Shown: positions 1 through 11,453 of the stretch, piece by piece | Layout of the letters: the number at the start of each line of letters is the position of its first letter | Position numbering within the stretch: position 1 is the stretch's first letter | Source of the DNA: Chromera velia | Lineage: Eukaryota > Sar > Chromeraceae | Length of the DNA stretch: 43,119 bases | Assembly (NCBI GenBank): GCA_018398765.1 | Contig: JAHBMJ010000641.1 | Coordinates: forward strand, 1 to 43,119 | Direction: 5' to 3' | Position numbers and translations under genes: made by a program | Notes under the pieces: model-generated | What the model saw: the letters and a program-made list of their open reading frames with translations, nothing else | What the model was told of the DNA's origin: nothing | Database searches by the model: none

Positions 1-1483
1 ACTTAAACGATTTTGAATATGTTTAAACTAGTTTAAACTGTTTGTATATTTAAAAAAATTTTGGAGTCGGAATTAGTGTTGGAGTCGGTCTAGTCCCGTT
101 TTCACATGGACTCACAGAACTGCAGACTCACCGGAAGAATGGCGAAAGCAACCCGAGCTCCTCAGCAAAGCCGCCTTAATTCCGGTGCTCCCCGCCGCCG
201 CCTTAATTGCATGCATGACAGGTGCGTGCGTTGACGCACAAAACACGCACGCCGCGCGGTCAAATACAATATATTTTTTTCTCTCACTAAACCCAACTAA
301 TTTAAAAACAGGAAATCGTACTGTTTAATCGCTTAAAACTCCTTGTTTTAAGCTTTTAAATATTGTTTACTGCCTAAAAAAGCTTGAGAGGTATGGTTAT
401 TTTGGAGACCGTTTTACTGTTGGAGACCGTTTGGGATAGATTTGTCTTGTGCCGCAGCACTCAGGGCGATGTGGTTTTTGCCCTCTCATGATGTGTTATC
501 CAGCACCCACCAGAAGTAGTCTGGGGCGTACTCCATCTTTTCCTGCATCAAAAGAGTTTTATCACTACTTCGCGTGAATGTATGTGGTACTTTCATGTAC
601 GTAGAAGTCCTCCTCTGATCTCTTCTCCTTCTCCGCTCTCGCTTGTTATGCCCTAACAGTAACCAAGAGCTCTCTTTTTGGCTTTTTGCGTCTGCTCTCA
701 TTTAACCCGCAAGGAGAGTATGGTGCATTGTCTGTCGGGTAGGGTGACGACAAACTGTGTGTGCATGATTCGTGTATTCGTTGTAATAATGACTTCTTAC
801 ACAAGCTTTCTTCATGCGAGAAACGATGAGAAACAGTCGGACAAAAGGGAATCGTTAGGCCAGATGGCTGCATTAAAATCAACTCGGATTCATCATATAA
901 TGATTATAACGTACGCTCCTCTCTTTGGCGCATCTGCATCCGATCTATTCGTCCGTAATGTTATCCGATCGCATTTGTTCTCGCTTCCGACCCGCCTGTT
1001 CGATGTCTGCCGCACGGTGCTAACAAGTGAATAACTTTTTGCTCATTCTAGTGAAAACCAACCAACTATGCATGCGCCGCCCGGGAGCCTAGCGCTCTAA
1101 CTAGGGTTAGGCATCCTTTAACTCACTAACTTAGTGATCAACTAACTATTTAAGTTTAGATTTAATTTACTAAGATAATTTGAATTCAGTTATTCTACTA
1201 AGCATTCATGTTGACATGATATTGTACTTAAATATTTATTTATCTGTAATCGAAATTATAAAAAAAAATTATAGATACAATATTATACATTATCATAATT
1301 GAATGCTAAAAGAACTTAGAAATTGAAATCTCCTGACACTGACAGGTTCAGCTTTAATTTGTTCTTTAATGTTAATTTTATCTTAAAAGAATCACGTTTT
1401 AAAGAATGTCTATTTAATTTAAAGGTATATAAACAACGTTAAAATACTATAGAACATCCTATATTTCAAAGTCCGAAATGATG
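1..1483. other. AT-rich intergenic DNA, no gene recognised
   Basis: The stretch is AT-rich with short poly-A/T runs. Open frames here are short, overlap on both strands and show no recognisable domain. It lies directly beyond the truncated 3' side of the copia element. I could not match it to the right flank of the nest by eye, so no second copia LTR is claimed. Confidence 0.6.
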
Positions 1484-4400
1484 TTAAAGTCCGGTAGGTC
1501 TCATTATGTCATCTTCAGGATCTGCAGGGAGCTGCGTTGATCCCTTTTTGAACTTAAGCACTCCCAGTGCCTGAAGCCCCTGAGACCTGACTGACCCCTC
1601 TCCCGACCTTTCTCCACTCTCTCCATCTTCTCCCCTCACAACCTGGTTGTCTTGATTTCGGAGGAGATCAGATCCAAACAGAGAGTCATCGGGTAGGATT
1701 CTATCGGATGGGGCCTCATCTGCGGCTGGCTGCACCCCTTCATTCTCATTTCCATTCTCACCCTCTTGCACCTGACCTGGGAGGGCGATACCGATGGGAA
1801 GGGTATAATGGGAAACCTGTGTTTCGATCGTAGGCGGGAGACGCCCGTCTATGAAGTCGAAATACCTGAGCACCTGCTGCTTTGAAATGGGTCGCAGTGC
1901 TATGCCCTCTGGTCTCCATTTCCCACTTCCATCTTCGACTGGCTGTAGCCACGCAGCGGGAATGGACTTGCGATGCGCCTTCCCGGTCTGTATCATCGCA
2001 TGTCGTCGTCCGTTTGCCTCCATAAGAAGACCCGTGTACTTGTGTTGGCTCCCATCCTGAGCGTTAGGTTCATCTCCCCCAGGCCCCGTGTCGTCTGCAC
2101 CCCCTGTGCCTTCTGCTCCCCCGACCCCGCCTTCCTACACCTCTTCTCTCACACCTACTCCCCCACCTGCCTCAACATCCACCCCCTGGTTTGGAACCTG
2201 CTGAACAGGGAGCACTGCTGCTACGGGAGGAGAGACAGAAAACACAGAGGACTGCGCTCCCATGACTGCGGGTAGACGGACGCCCGGACCGTCTGTTGGT
2301 GCTGCTCTGCTCGGAAGAGAATAGATCTTTCTCACCATCTTCCACCCCTCAATCGCTCCATCACAGAGAGGGGAGATGAGAAACGAGTGGGTAGAAAGGG
2401 ACTGCAGATGCTGCTTCTCCTCATTCCAGTACATGACGGTGGCCACACGATCGGACCACTGGTACAGGAACATATAGAGCTTCCCTGCAAGGGAGAGATT
2501 CTTCCTTCCATGGCAGAGAACCACCCAATCCCCCAAGACAAACTTTTTGTCTGGTTTCTTTTGGGTGCAGCGCTCTTCTAGGCTCTTTTGGTCTTCAGGA
2601 CTGACGATTTTGTTCCCCTTAATAGCGACTGCTCAGCTGATTTCGTGTGCGAATTTGTGCGGTATCTTCATACCCCATCTCCCCCCTTCAGTCGGGACTA
2701 GGCAACGGTCGAGCACCACCCGCACTTGGTTTCGGTGTGTGCGGATAGGTCGCTCAACAAACCCAAGGATAGACTTGATTCCTGTTGGGGCCCGCTCCAA
2801 CAGAATAGGGGGGGCGAATGAATTGTAAAGGGAGACAAACTTCCCCCCTCGCAGTTTAGGAGCTCCATCTGTCAGGATTTTCTTCGGCACGACTCCGTAG
2901 TACTCAATGAACTCAAGCAAGGAATCTGCAGCTTCGCGACGCCCATGCATCGGAGAGTCGAACTTCTCTCTCGTATGCAGATCAACAAAGAGGGGGAAAC
3001 CGGTTTGAAAATTCCTCCTCCTCTTCATCTTCAGGAAACCAGGTGTCCAGACAGACCTCATCCCCGAATTTCTTCACCTGACGCCTCCTGCTTTTTTCCT
3101 TCGACGCTGCCCGCAGCGACCGAAGAACTGCTTGCTTCTGCTGGCAGGTACGACACGTGGCCATAACCTCCGCTGCCATAGCCTGCGTGACCTGCAGACC
3201 TGCATCGGCAAGGGTGAGGCGCCATGCCTCAGCACCCGAATGGATTCCCAACCGCTCATGCCACACCCTCGCTTCCTCAATCTCATCGATTCTATGCACC
3301 TCGCTCTGGACACACAGAGCCTCTTTCTCGAAACCCCATCGATCACTGTCAAACGATGGGCTTACCGCCCCAACTGGGAGACGGAAGGATGGAATGCGAG
3401 AACAGCAGGTCCCGTTTGGGGCATCGATTCGCACACGGCGGCGCTTGCCGCGCACATCAATCACCTCGAAATACAATGCCGTCTCGTCGGTGCGGTCGAT
3501 ATGCGACACTCTGTCAAACGTGATCAGGGTGGGCATATCATCATCGGTGAGATACACGTGTATGTTGAATGTAGCGGTGTTCTTATCCTGCATCCGAACA
3601 GTCCCGAGACCATTCACGTGGATCATCACGCGCTCGGATGTGGCTTCATCGTCTTGATCGTGCTTAGCCACCCCGATTTGCGCAGAGAACGGAACCTCTC
3701 TCACGAGAACTCCTGCTTTCATCATTCTGCTACGATTAGCGAGGTGTCGCTCGGTGCCTGTGTCTACCAGTGCTCTTCCACACTCATGGCGGCATTCGGA
3801 ACACTGCATGAACACGCAGTGGGCAGATCCAAAATCAAACTGTGTGTGTGGGCCAAATTGAATCTCACCCAACACGTCGATCATCCCTGCTGGATCTCTA
3901 CGTAAGTGGTTGGCTTGCCCCCCTTGCTTCCCGGACTTCTTTTTCTTTCTGCATTCTTTGCACCTGCAGGTTGCCTTCCAGTGCCCCACTTTCCCACAGC
4001 AACTGCAACCATTTCCTTCCTTCAGGGAATCACAGGTACTCGGATCGCAACTGGGCCGGTCATAACGCCAACACTTTTTACCCCCACTGGACGTAGACGG
4101 CTTCTATTGGCGGGGGGGAGGCGGCTTCTTCTGGGAACTGTTGTTCTTTCTGTTGGGGTCTTTCCGGGGAATCCCTCCCCCACCAACGTATGCTGCTAGC
4201 TCTTTCTTTACCACAGAGCGGATATCTCCTACCTGGGGAAGTTTCTTGAATCAGATGCCTCTACGCCTTGGGGCTGACTCATCCCCATTTGAGGTCTTGC
4301 ACATTTCGATGAGTTTCTGTATGAGGACATCTGGGTCCTTTATTTGCGCTGAGGTGAGTGATACTGTCCAAACAGCTTGTACAGTGTTGGAGAGGGATTC

Positions 4401-4967
4401 CAGCACGGCCTCTGCTCTCTTTTTCATCGGAATATCGGCTTGCAGGTTGGTCGTTCTTTGGACGAGATTGTTGTAATTGTTTACTACCTCAGTTCCCCCT
4501 TTTCGCTGCCTTACAGCAAATTCCTCCCACTCCCTCTCAACTTGGTCTTTCTGTTTTTCATCACAATCCTCCCCTGCTTTCTTTGCCTCGTCTTGCAATG
4601 CTTTCCTGTATTTTGCGTAATCCACCTGTCTGGGAGAGTTGGTCTTATCGTATTCCGCTGCCTTTCTTTTCTGGAAGACTGTGTTAACCACGACCCCTAC
4701 TCGGGGATGTTGACATAGTGACCGATACAGTTGGTCACACACCCATCGGTCAAGCTTTTCCCCATCCAGGTCAACCTTTCCATCCAGGATAGAGAGAAAT
4801 GCGTCCAACCAAAGGGAAAACACACCGACTTCATTTTTTCCTTTCTCAGGCTTGTCTACGAGAAGAGGAAAAACCAGTTTTCCGTCAGTCGCACTCATCT
4901 GTGCACAGATTGAAGGAATACAGGCGTGGTTGCTTACGTTCGCTCTCGCTGGCGACTCCAGTAACAA
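1484..4967 (-). pseudogene. Ty1/copia-type gag-pol, lacking reverse transcriptase
   Basis: The minus strand reads gag, zinc knuckle, protease, GAG-pre-integrase and integrase in copia order. Gag starts near 4967. A CCHC knuckle (CSCCGKVGHWKATC) lies near 3967-4010. The protease motif is ALVDTGTERHLANRS. The pre-integrase has VWHERLGIHSG and CRTCQQKQA. The integrase core shows FVDLHT, LTDGAPKL and GFVERPIRTHRNQVR, which supply the acidic residues. The tail to 1484 is hydrophilic and shows no reverse transcriptase or RNase H, so the element is 3' truncated or was always incomplete. The frame is interrupted by TGA 4251-4253, TAG 4104-4106, TGA 2633-2635 and TAG 2135-2137. All four are in frame with the downstream coding sequence. 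There is one frameshift near 2995-3005, at a run of C. It is clearly dead as an autonomous element. Confidence 0.85.
3967..4010 (-). other. CCHC zinc knuckle of the copia gag
   Basis: The translated motif C-x2-C-x4-H-x4-C is complete (CSCCGKVGHWKATC). It is the nucleic-acid-binding knuckle of retroelement gag proteins. It lies in the same frame as gag, downstream of two in-frame stops, which shows that the stops are secondary. Confidence 0.85.
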
Positions 4968-5054
4968 TTTAGCAGTACTTAGCGTAGTCGGCTCCTAAGG
5001 CATACTCATCCAGAGTTCATACCTTACAGAAGTTAATACTGTTCACAACAATAT

Positions 5055-5350
5055 TGTAGGCCGGCTACGAGCGGCGAGTACGCGACGGGCCCGCGGAGTG
5101 GCGGAGTCGCGAGGCCGGCGGCGCCGCGGCGATGCGCGCGCGGACTTCAATAAGTGTGGCTTGGCACAGAACTGAATAAAGTGACATCAATCTGCATGCA
5201 TTCGAATTAGCTAACGATCGCTAACGATTGTTGGACTGGCTTGATCGAAGGAACAATGTACGAACCTCTCTAGGTCAAACTCTTATAGTCTGTGAACTCT
5301 GAATGCACATCGTTAGCGTTGAGAGTTCTAAGCCCCGTATTCTACTTACA
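5055..5350 (+). repeat. 5' LTR of the gypsy element
   Basis: Direct repeat of 16795-17090. It has TG...CA ends, a GC- and CpG-rich first third, and an AATAAA at 5175-5180 that could serve as the poly(A) signal. By eye it differs from the 3' LTR at about 14 of 296 positions, 11 of them transitions. Confidence 0.93.
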
Positions 5351-5352
5351 AT

Positions 5353-5380
5353 CTGGTTACTAGAGCCAGGTTTCGAACAG
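5353..5380 (+). other. Primer-binding site resembling the initiator tRNA-Met 3' end
   Basis: Two bases after the LTR end comes TGGTTACTAGAGCC and then AGGTTTCGAAC. TGG pairs with the tRNA CCA end, AGAGCCAGGTTTCGA matches the complement of initiator tRNA-Met in many eukaryotes, and the acceptor part differs by a few bases. The family assignment comes from general knowledge of PBS sequences. Confidence 0.65.
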
Positions 5381-5873
5381 GCTTTTTGATTTGTTTGTAT
5401 TCAGTCTGAATTCTGTTGCTGTTATGGAACCACCTCCAGTCTTGGGTCCTTTGACAAACGAGCAGGTGGGAACGGCACTGTACAACCTTGAACAGTCCGT
5501 CACCAGCCTGCAGCAGACTCAAGAGATGATGCGGCAGACCATGGAGGGGCTGGTGGCGAGGATTGCAGCTCTACCTCCACAGTTGCCTCCTCAGGTGCTG
5601 CCAATGAGTGAGGACGGTACACAGTAGCTTGTTGTGCCCTCTCAGGGCCCTGATCTACGAGAGCAGCTTCCCCGGATTGCACTAAAGCAGCCGGACGAGT
5701 TCACTGGACGCCGCAACACTGTGGAGAGGTTTATTACGGACACCAACGACTACTTTACCAATGCAAATGTTGCTCTTTATCGTCAGCTTGGCCTCGCGAA
5801 GTCCTTCCTGTGTAAGGAGCTGAGGGACTGGTTCGACTTACGTGTGAAGAGAGGTATGGGGTTTGCAGACTGG

Positions 5874-5889
5874 CTAGGGTATGACACTT
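5874..5889 (+). repeat. Left terminal inverted repeat of the P-like transposon
   Basis: CTAGGGTATGACACTT, the inverted partner of 11686-11701. It directly follows the 8-bp target copy CAGACTGG. Because the next outer bases are G and C, a 9- or 10-bp duplication with a shorter TAGGGT end cannot be excluded. Confidence 0.85.
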
Positions 5890-6120
5890 AAAAAAAAAAT
5901 AAATATAATCTAATTACAAACCCTAGGGGTACATGTCACTCTAATTAGCTACAACTCTAAAAAGTGGTTTTTTAAGGTTTTTAGGATGAACTGACCTTAT
6001 TCCTACGATAACACAGCTTTTAAATCAAATCTCATAACTTTTTATATATAGGAAAGTCAATTCGCCCTCTGAGGTTCGCAAACGCTCATGATGTCGGTTT
6101 GCAAACCTAATCTCCCAACC

Positions 6121-6155
6121 TGACCAAACCTGTCTAAACCTGTCTAAACCTGGTT
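6121..6155 (+). repeat. Left sub-terminal repeats of the P-like transposon
   Basis: Three imperfect copies of a 10-bp unit around AAACCTGTCT. The same unit is found inverted at 11416-11453 as GGACAGGTTT and AGACAGGTTT. Symmetric placement about 250 bp from each end suggests transposase-binding sites (inference from P-element biology). Confidence 0.7.
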
Positions 6156-6283
6156 CCAAATGGCTTTTGCATGAACACAGAGAAGATGCAAAGCAAACAC
6201 AACCTGGCATTTTACCAGGAAACATCAGACAAACCGATCATTTAACGAATCCAAGAAACATCAACAAAGCTGCTTTCATTCTT

Positions 6284-6901
6284 TCACACTTCAGCAGACT
6301 CCTCAAGGGGTGCAATTTCCTTTTCAAACGCCCGGTCAACTTGCTCCAATTCTCTATCTTCAATTCGTAAGCCACCATCAACGTTCAGTGCAGTGTGAAT
6401 CCAAAAAAAGACTCCGCTGATCGGCACATCGTCCAAGCGTGGAGTATGAGAGCGTCGCATCAGCATTGGCATGAACATAGTGTAACTCCCCTCACTCTGT
6501 TCATCAGCATCTTCATACGACACAAGACGAGCATGAAACTTTGCATTTCCATCAATGTGGCCGATCCGAGAAAGACCGATGCTCTTGCCTTTCTTGGTAA
6601 CAGGGTGAATGTCTTCAGGATTCACCAGATCGACTACCTTAGAAACATACTACTCATGCTCTCCAGGTTTCTCTTCATACCGCATCGCAACGATATCCCC
6701 CAACCTAACAGAATACTCTCCCCTCTCAGGCCTTGCATGGCAAAGAAGAGGCTTGCGTGCGATACGCGCTCCTCTGTCAGCAGCAAGCTTCTCGTCGCGA
6801 AGCCAAATGCATGCAGATGAGAGCAACATGTCTCCGCAAACGGGATGCTGCACATGCACCCGTCCATCTCTTCGCTCGCTTGGAGAAACTGTCTCCTCAG
6901 C
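6284..6901 (-). pseudogene. C-terminal extension of the P-like transposase, BAH-like, after an in-frame stop
   Basis: The reading frame of the transposase continues without a shift past its TAA (6902-6904) for about 200 more codons to a TGA at 6284-6286, broken once by TAG 6650-6652. The extension contains EYSVRLGDIVAMRYEE followed after the stop by YVSKVVDLV. This pattern recalls the start of a BAH domain (chromatin binding), but the match is weak and made by eye. It ends with an acidic stretch (DRELEQVDRAFEKEIAPLEE). Either the original transposase carried this domain or it is a second ORF that happens to lie in frame. Confidence 0.5.
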
Positions 6902-9737
6902 TTAAGCTGCTTGAATCAATAAATCTTCTGCACGCAGGAGGTCTGCTTCACTGTCAAGCAAGCCACTCTCAATCACCTCCTCAGTGCTTTCTCCCTCTTC
7001 AATCTCCACCGCCGCTCCTTCTCTTCTCCTTTTTGTTGCCTGCAAGGGGTTACGGCTGTTTGTTGGCCCACTGCTGCTCGAAGGGCCTGTCTCTGAAACT
7101 TGCTGACCAGCGTGTGCACCTGCAGATTCCTCTTCGGCAGAGCCGATGTCGTCCTCGCTCTGAATCTCTTCGTAGTTGGACAAGTTGACGAGGTTCTTCC
7201 AGTTGAAGGCACACATGTTGTCCTTCATAAACTTGTCTCTTCGTGCACCCCCCCTGGGACCAACACCAGGGACAGTCACCTGCAAACATATGATCATTGA
7301 CATTTTTAATGTAACGGGGGCCGGGGGAGGGAGAGAAAAGAACGGAAAGCTTTGAGTCACTGACCTTCTTTCCCACATCGGTGAAGATGTTCGAGTTGAC
7401 CTTATCGATCAGGTTGTATGCCCTCATACGTCCTACAGTCACGGCCTGAAGGATTTTCTCGTCGTCATGCTTGCATAAGACTCTGCAGGTGTCCAAAGCT
7501 TGGAAATGTCACCGCGAGTCTTTCGGGTGGTGTGGGCTCTATCGTAAGAGATTGCACCCGACTTCTCATTCTCAAACTTCATCGTCATGTCCTGCCCAAC
7601 CGCTTGAAGGCGTCGAAGAAGAGTGAGATATCCGAAGTTGACGACCTGCGTATGCCCAGGGCAGTACAGTCGAAGGAGCTGAAAAAGCTCCTCGCAGGCC
7701 TGAGATCCGCAGGCCTAGGGCTTGAACTCTAAATGTGGCACCTTTTCTCGGAGAAAACGAATAAGAGCAATGAAGGAGTGGAAGTCAATCTCGATGCAGA
7801 GCTCCACGTTCCTGGTGAGAAACGCTTTGTTCAGGGTCTCTTCAGAACACTTGGAAATCCACAGTTTCCACACACGAGAAAGCCACACAGCGTAAGAGAG
7901 GTTCTCTATTCTCTGTTTAAGCATGAGAGCCTCGTCAGTGAAAGCCGCATCCATAAGATGCCCGATCTCGAGGAGCAGGGCAGTCGGCCTTGACTCGGCA
8001 TTCTTCCACAGCTTCTCCAACACCTTCACACAAGAGAAGAGTCAGTCTAGCAGTCAGCGCAAGGATGTTAAGAGTTTCAGTTGTCACACAAAGAAAAAAG
8101 ACAACTGACAAAGAAATAGGTCTGTCCGATGCTGTCAAAAGAGAAAAAAAACTTCACAAAAGGCAAAGAGAAAAACTGAAACCCCCTTGGACTATCCAGC
8201 CTAGGACCCACCTCTGGGTGCGTTGCCTGACGCCCGCCTTGCATGTTCTGCCGATCGCTGGTGGGGTCGAGCTGTGCTTCCCGCAGCTTCGCCTCTTTCA
8301 GCTCTCTACTTGCTGCCAAGGCACGGAGATACGCTGCGTCTATCCACCCTCTTTCTCCAAGCAGACCAGCATGCTTCTTTGACAGCAGTGTGTTGCAGAT
8401 CTTCAGGAGAAGGTGAAGCGGATCCTGAAATTTCATGTTGAAGTCCTCGTGGTTGACATTCTTGAACGACATGATGAAATCTGCTGACTCCCAAAACGGA
8501 TCTGCATCACTAACATCCATCATGGAGTTCAGCATTTCCGCAAGACAGCGGCTGTCTCCATCAGAACCGTGTGCCACGACGATGATACCCTTTTCTCGAA
8601 GATCACTACGGAGTTGTTTTTGCCATTTCTGTACAGAAAAAAAGGACAAAGAGAAAAACAAAGAAAGAGATCGAGACGGACCCGTCGAGACGGTTGATGC
8701 ACGCACGGAAGAATTGACAAAACAGATAATAAAAACAAAAAAAAACAAGATAGAGAAAACGGTTGAAAACACGGAGACATACAGGCTGAAAGCGGCTGAA
8801 AGCAATGCAGGCTGAACAAGCTGACTGACGTGAACATCCTTGGCAGTAAATTTGTTGTCTGTCGGAAAAGTTGCGACACAGAGAGGCGGCTTCTCTCCTG
8901 ACACGGGTACAACACAAAATGCGTAGACGTACTCCCTAGCGTCCCTTCCTTGTCTTCTTTTTGGAGCTCCTCCCAAGAAGAGACGATAGGGACAGGAGGA
9001 TCCAAGGGTTGGCCAGCTGTGTTGACAAATCCAAAAAGCTGCCCTTTTCTATCGTGAGCTTCCATAATGGCCTTCATGCGTGTAGCATCCTCTTCAAGGT
9101 GGACAAGAGTTCCCTTGCCGTAAAAGTTGACAATGAAATCAACCGTCTGTGTATTCAGACCAGGACTTGTAAGAAACACTGTCTTGCCGTGACGTTCGGC
9201 TGTCTTCCGATCTGGAAACCCCTCCATGTTGGCCTGCAAGAAGTCGTACACTCGCCCCCCTCCCCAGTGCAGAACGTGGAGAGCAAAGTCTTTGACCGCT
9301 TTCTCGTATCTCCGGCCTTTTGGATTCCGGTCATCGTTCCTCGCAATGTTTTTCAGAAAAGTAGAAAAAAAAACTGCTTCTCCTTCTCCTTTCTTCGATT
9401 CTAGCGCTCGGGCAGCAGCAGTCAGAAGCGAAGGTGTATCTGCAGCGGCTATTAAAGAGTTGAAGACGCGAGTGTACTTGTTTGCAAGATGCCGATGCCG
9501 GTCTCGAAGGCGCCGATGCTCCGTTCGCTTTTCAGAAAGCTTCTCCTTCAAAGTCTTTAATCTGCTTTGCAACATGTTGCAGACACGTTGTATAGAGAGG
9601 CACCTTTGAATGATTGCCCCTTTCTCTAAGCCTTCTAGCTCTTTTCTCAGAAAAAACTCTGCCGTCTCTTCCTGGGCCTCTTCACTGACAGGTTCTCCCA
9701 TCTCCCTACTTTTTTGCGGAGGGTCTGATACTCCCAT
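6902..9737 (-). pseudogene. P element/THAP9-type transposase, decayed
   Basis: Four exons are inferred: 8830-9737, 8212-8628, 7365-8023 and 6902-7279. Introns are 8629-8829 (GTCAGT...CAG), 8024-8211 (GTGGGT...AAG) and 7280-7364 (GTCAGT...CAG), all phase 0. A coiled-coil start (LQSRLKTLKEKLSEKRTEHR) precedes the P-transposase block (YEKAVKDFALHVLHWGGGRVYDFLQ). Then come LVHLEEDATRMKAI with GQLFGFVNTAG around the first catalytic acid, VVAHGSDGDSRCL around the second, and the hallmark FQDPLHLLLKICNTLL. No N-terminal THAP domain is seen. Upstream, MSEDKRSFDGKLKANFRP (ATG 9911) is in frame but cut off by TAA 9840-9842. Other lesions are a frameshift near 8950, TAG 7715-7717 and a frameshift near 7495. 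Confidence 0.82.
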
Positions 9738-9911
9738 GTCAACATCTGCGCTGACAGCTGGTTCTCGACTCGAAGAAGAAGCCTCCGCACTATGGGCATC
9801 GACAAAAGGGGCTTCTTGGGACGGAGGTGGGGCTTTCGGTTAGAAAAACGCACTGAGGGGGCGGAAGTTTGCCTTCAGCTTCCCGTCAAACGATCGCTTA
9901 TCTTCCGACAT

Positions 9912-10202
9912 CTTCAAACACAGGGAATGTACACTAACTGCTGAAAGGCTTAATATCGCGCACTAGGCTTTGTAGAAGAAGAGGCGCAGAAGCATAAGGC
10001 GCAGATCTAGGCGCAGATGGCAGGACAAGAGAAGACCGCAGTGACTGTCAGTCTGCTTGACACAGAATTCGGGTAGTCAAATTCAAAGAGGCCCCGCAAA
10101 CGCCGCTGGAGGGGCACACAATGAATTTTACCAGGGTTTCATTCCGGGGCCGCGGGGTGTTCGTACGCGCGGTTAAAAAATTCAGCTACATTCAGCTGCA
10201 CC
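9912..10202. promoter_or_regulatory. Likely shared promoter region between the two divergent transposon genes
   Basis: About 290 bp separate the possible transposase start (9911, minus) from the plus-strand ORF start (10203). No other gene is present. A shared or bidirectional promoter is an inference from this head-to-head layout; no specific element was identified. Confidence 0.4.
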
Positions 10203-11318
10203 ATGCAGTCATGCAGGCGATGTCACTTCTCTGTCTGGCAGCTTTGGACTCTTTGCAGCTCTTTCACAGGTGCTCTCTTCCTTTCCACACATGAACACAC
10301 TTACTGGCTACACTTGCTGGTTTGTTGGCTTTCATCTGCCCTGATTTTGTTGCTTTTACAAGGAGGTGTGATCTTTCAAATTGACATCGTTGGTTTTCCA
10401 GTGTATCCATCTCATTCCGTCTCCATGAAAGTGTCTGCTGAGGAGGTCGCACAAAGACATGAGGCAGATGGCACGGCCTCTCTCTTTTCGCACCAGCAGA
10501 TTACTGATATGGTGAACGTTTGGTACAAGAAAGAAAATGGAACGGAGCTCCTTGAAAATGGAAGGTTGCCCCTCTTTAAGAATCTTCAGCCGCAGCACGT
10601 TATTTGTTTCGTCATTCATGGTGCGAGCTCTCGGGAGCAGCTTGAGAAGTGGGGGTCAGAAAGATGGAAGACTTTCGCAGCCAAGTATGACCACCTCTAT
10701 GCAGGTTACCTGGACCAGATCAAAGAGAGAGCGAAGAAACCTTTTGATGAAATTACGCGGGAGGCGCAGCTAGAGAGAGAGCGACTTCGGGGAACTGGCG
10801 GGGTGGGTGGAGACAACAGTGTTCTGGAGAGACCTTTGAAAAAAACTAAGCAGACTAGCAAGTTATCTTCCCACCCACCCAAGCCTGCCGAGCGGGTGGT
10901 GAAGAATTATATCATAGCAGCAATCGAGAACGCCAAGATTGGCATCAAGGAGACGAGAGTCGTTTCTTTCTCTACCAATGAGGAGGGGGGTGCACAGCCT
11001 GACTTTGTGGTTGATGAGATCCGATTCTATAACCCAGATGAAGATGGAATTTCGTATAAGAACAACTACAGGGTGATGGTGGAGTGTAAGATTTGTTCCG
11101 TTGCCGACGGACAGAAGAAGCTCTTCACTGTGTGGTGGCCTCCTGGAAAGGCCAAGATCGTCCTAACCAAGTTCCTCAATCATGTCTGCAGTTTTCATGG
11201 GGAGCCAATTAAGCAAACAAAAATTCCGCAGGGGGGAAAGAAGAAGGAGAAGGAGGGAGAGAAGGAGAAGGAGGGAGAGAAGGAGAAGGAGAACGCTGCG
11301 GCTTCCATGAATGCCTAG
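10203..11318 (+). CDS. Accessory ORF of the P-like transposon, possible PD-(D/E)xK-type motif
   Basis: An uninterrupted 371-codon frame lies inside the transposon, head-to-head with the transposase. I do not recognise the family. The first 55 residues are hydrophobic and may be an intron read as coding: removing 10269-10367 (GTGCTC...CAAG) keeps the frame. The middle has a helical, charged section (EKWGSERWKTFAAKYDHLY). The C-terminal third has QPDFVVDEIRFYN followed about 16 residues later by YRVMVECKIC; the PD...ExK spacing resembles PD-(D/E)xK nucleases. The end is a Lys/Glu-rich repeat (KEGEKEKEGEKEKE). It has no stop or frameshift, while the neighbouring transposase has several. Confidence 0.6.
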   Translation: MQSCRRCHFSVWQLWTLCSSFTGALFLSTHEHTYWLHLLVCWLSSALILLLLQGGVIFQIDIVGFPVYPSHSVSMKVSAEEVAQRHEADGTASLFSHQQITDMVNVWYKKENGTELLENGRLPLFKNLQPQHVICFVIHGASSREQLEKWGSERWKTFAAKYDHLYAGYLDQIKERAKKPFDEITREAQLERERLRGTGGVGGDNSVLERPLKKTKQTSKLSSHPPKPAERVVKNYIIAAIENAKIGIKETRVVSFSTNEEGGAQPDFVVDEIRFYNPDEDGISYKNNYRVMVECKICSVADGQKKLFTVWWPPGKAKIVLTKFLNHVCSFHGEPIKQTKIPQGGKKKEKEGEKEKEGEKEKENAAASMNA

Positions 11319-11415
11319 GTGAATGCATGCAAGTGAGGCCGCAGGCTAGCATGCTTATCACATCTGTGAAGCATCTCTAACAGTAAAAACAACTCCAGCA
11401 AAGAGACTAGACATA

Positions 11416-11453
11416 GGTTGGAACAGGTTTGGACAGGTTTAGACAGGTTTGGG
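11416..11453 (+). repeat. Right sub-terminal repeats of the P-like transposon
   Basis: GAACAGGTTT, GGACAGGTTT and AGACAGGTTT follow one another. They are the inverted counterpart of 6121-6155. Confidence 0.7.

Noticed and set aside
3132-3905. 257-codon plus-strand frame opposite copia pol
   Set aside because: Shadow of the protease/integrase coding strand.
5353-5380. A tRNA gene fragment
   Set aside because: Only the complement of a tRNA 3' end is present, at the exact place of a primer-binding site; no cloverleaf.
7733-7993. Plus-strand frames opposite the transposase
   Set aside because: Antisense shadows of transposase exons.
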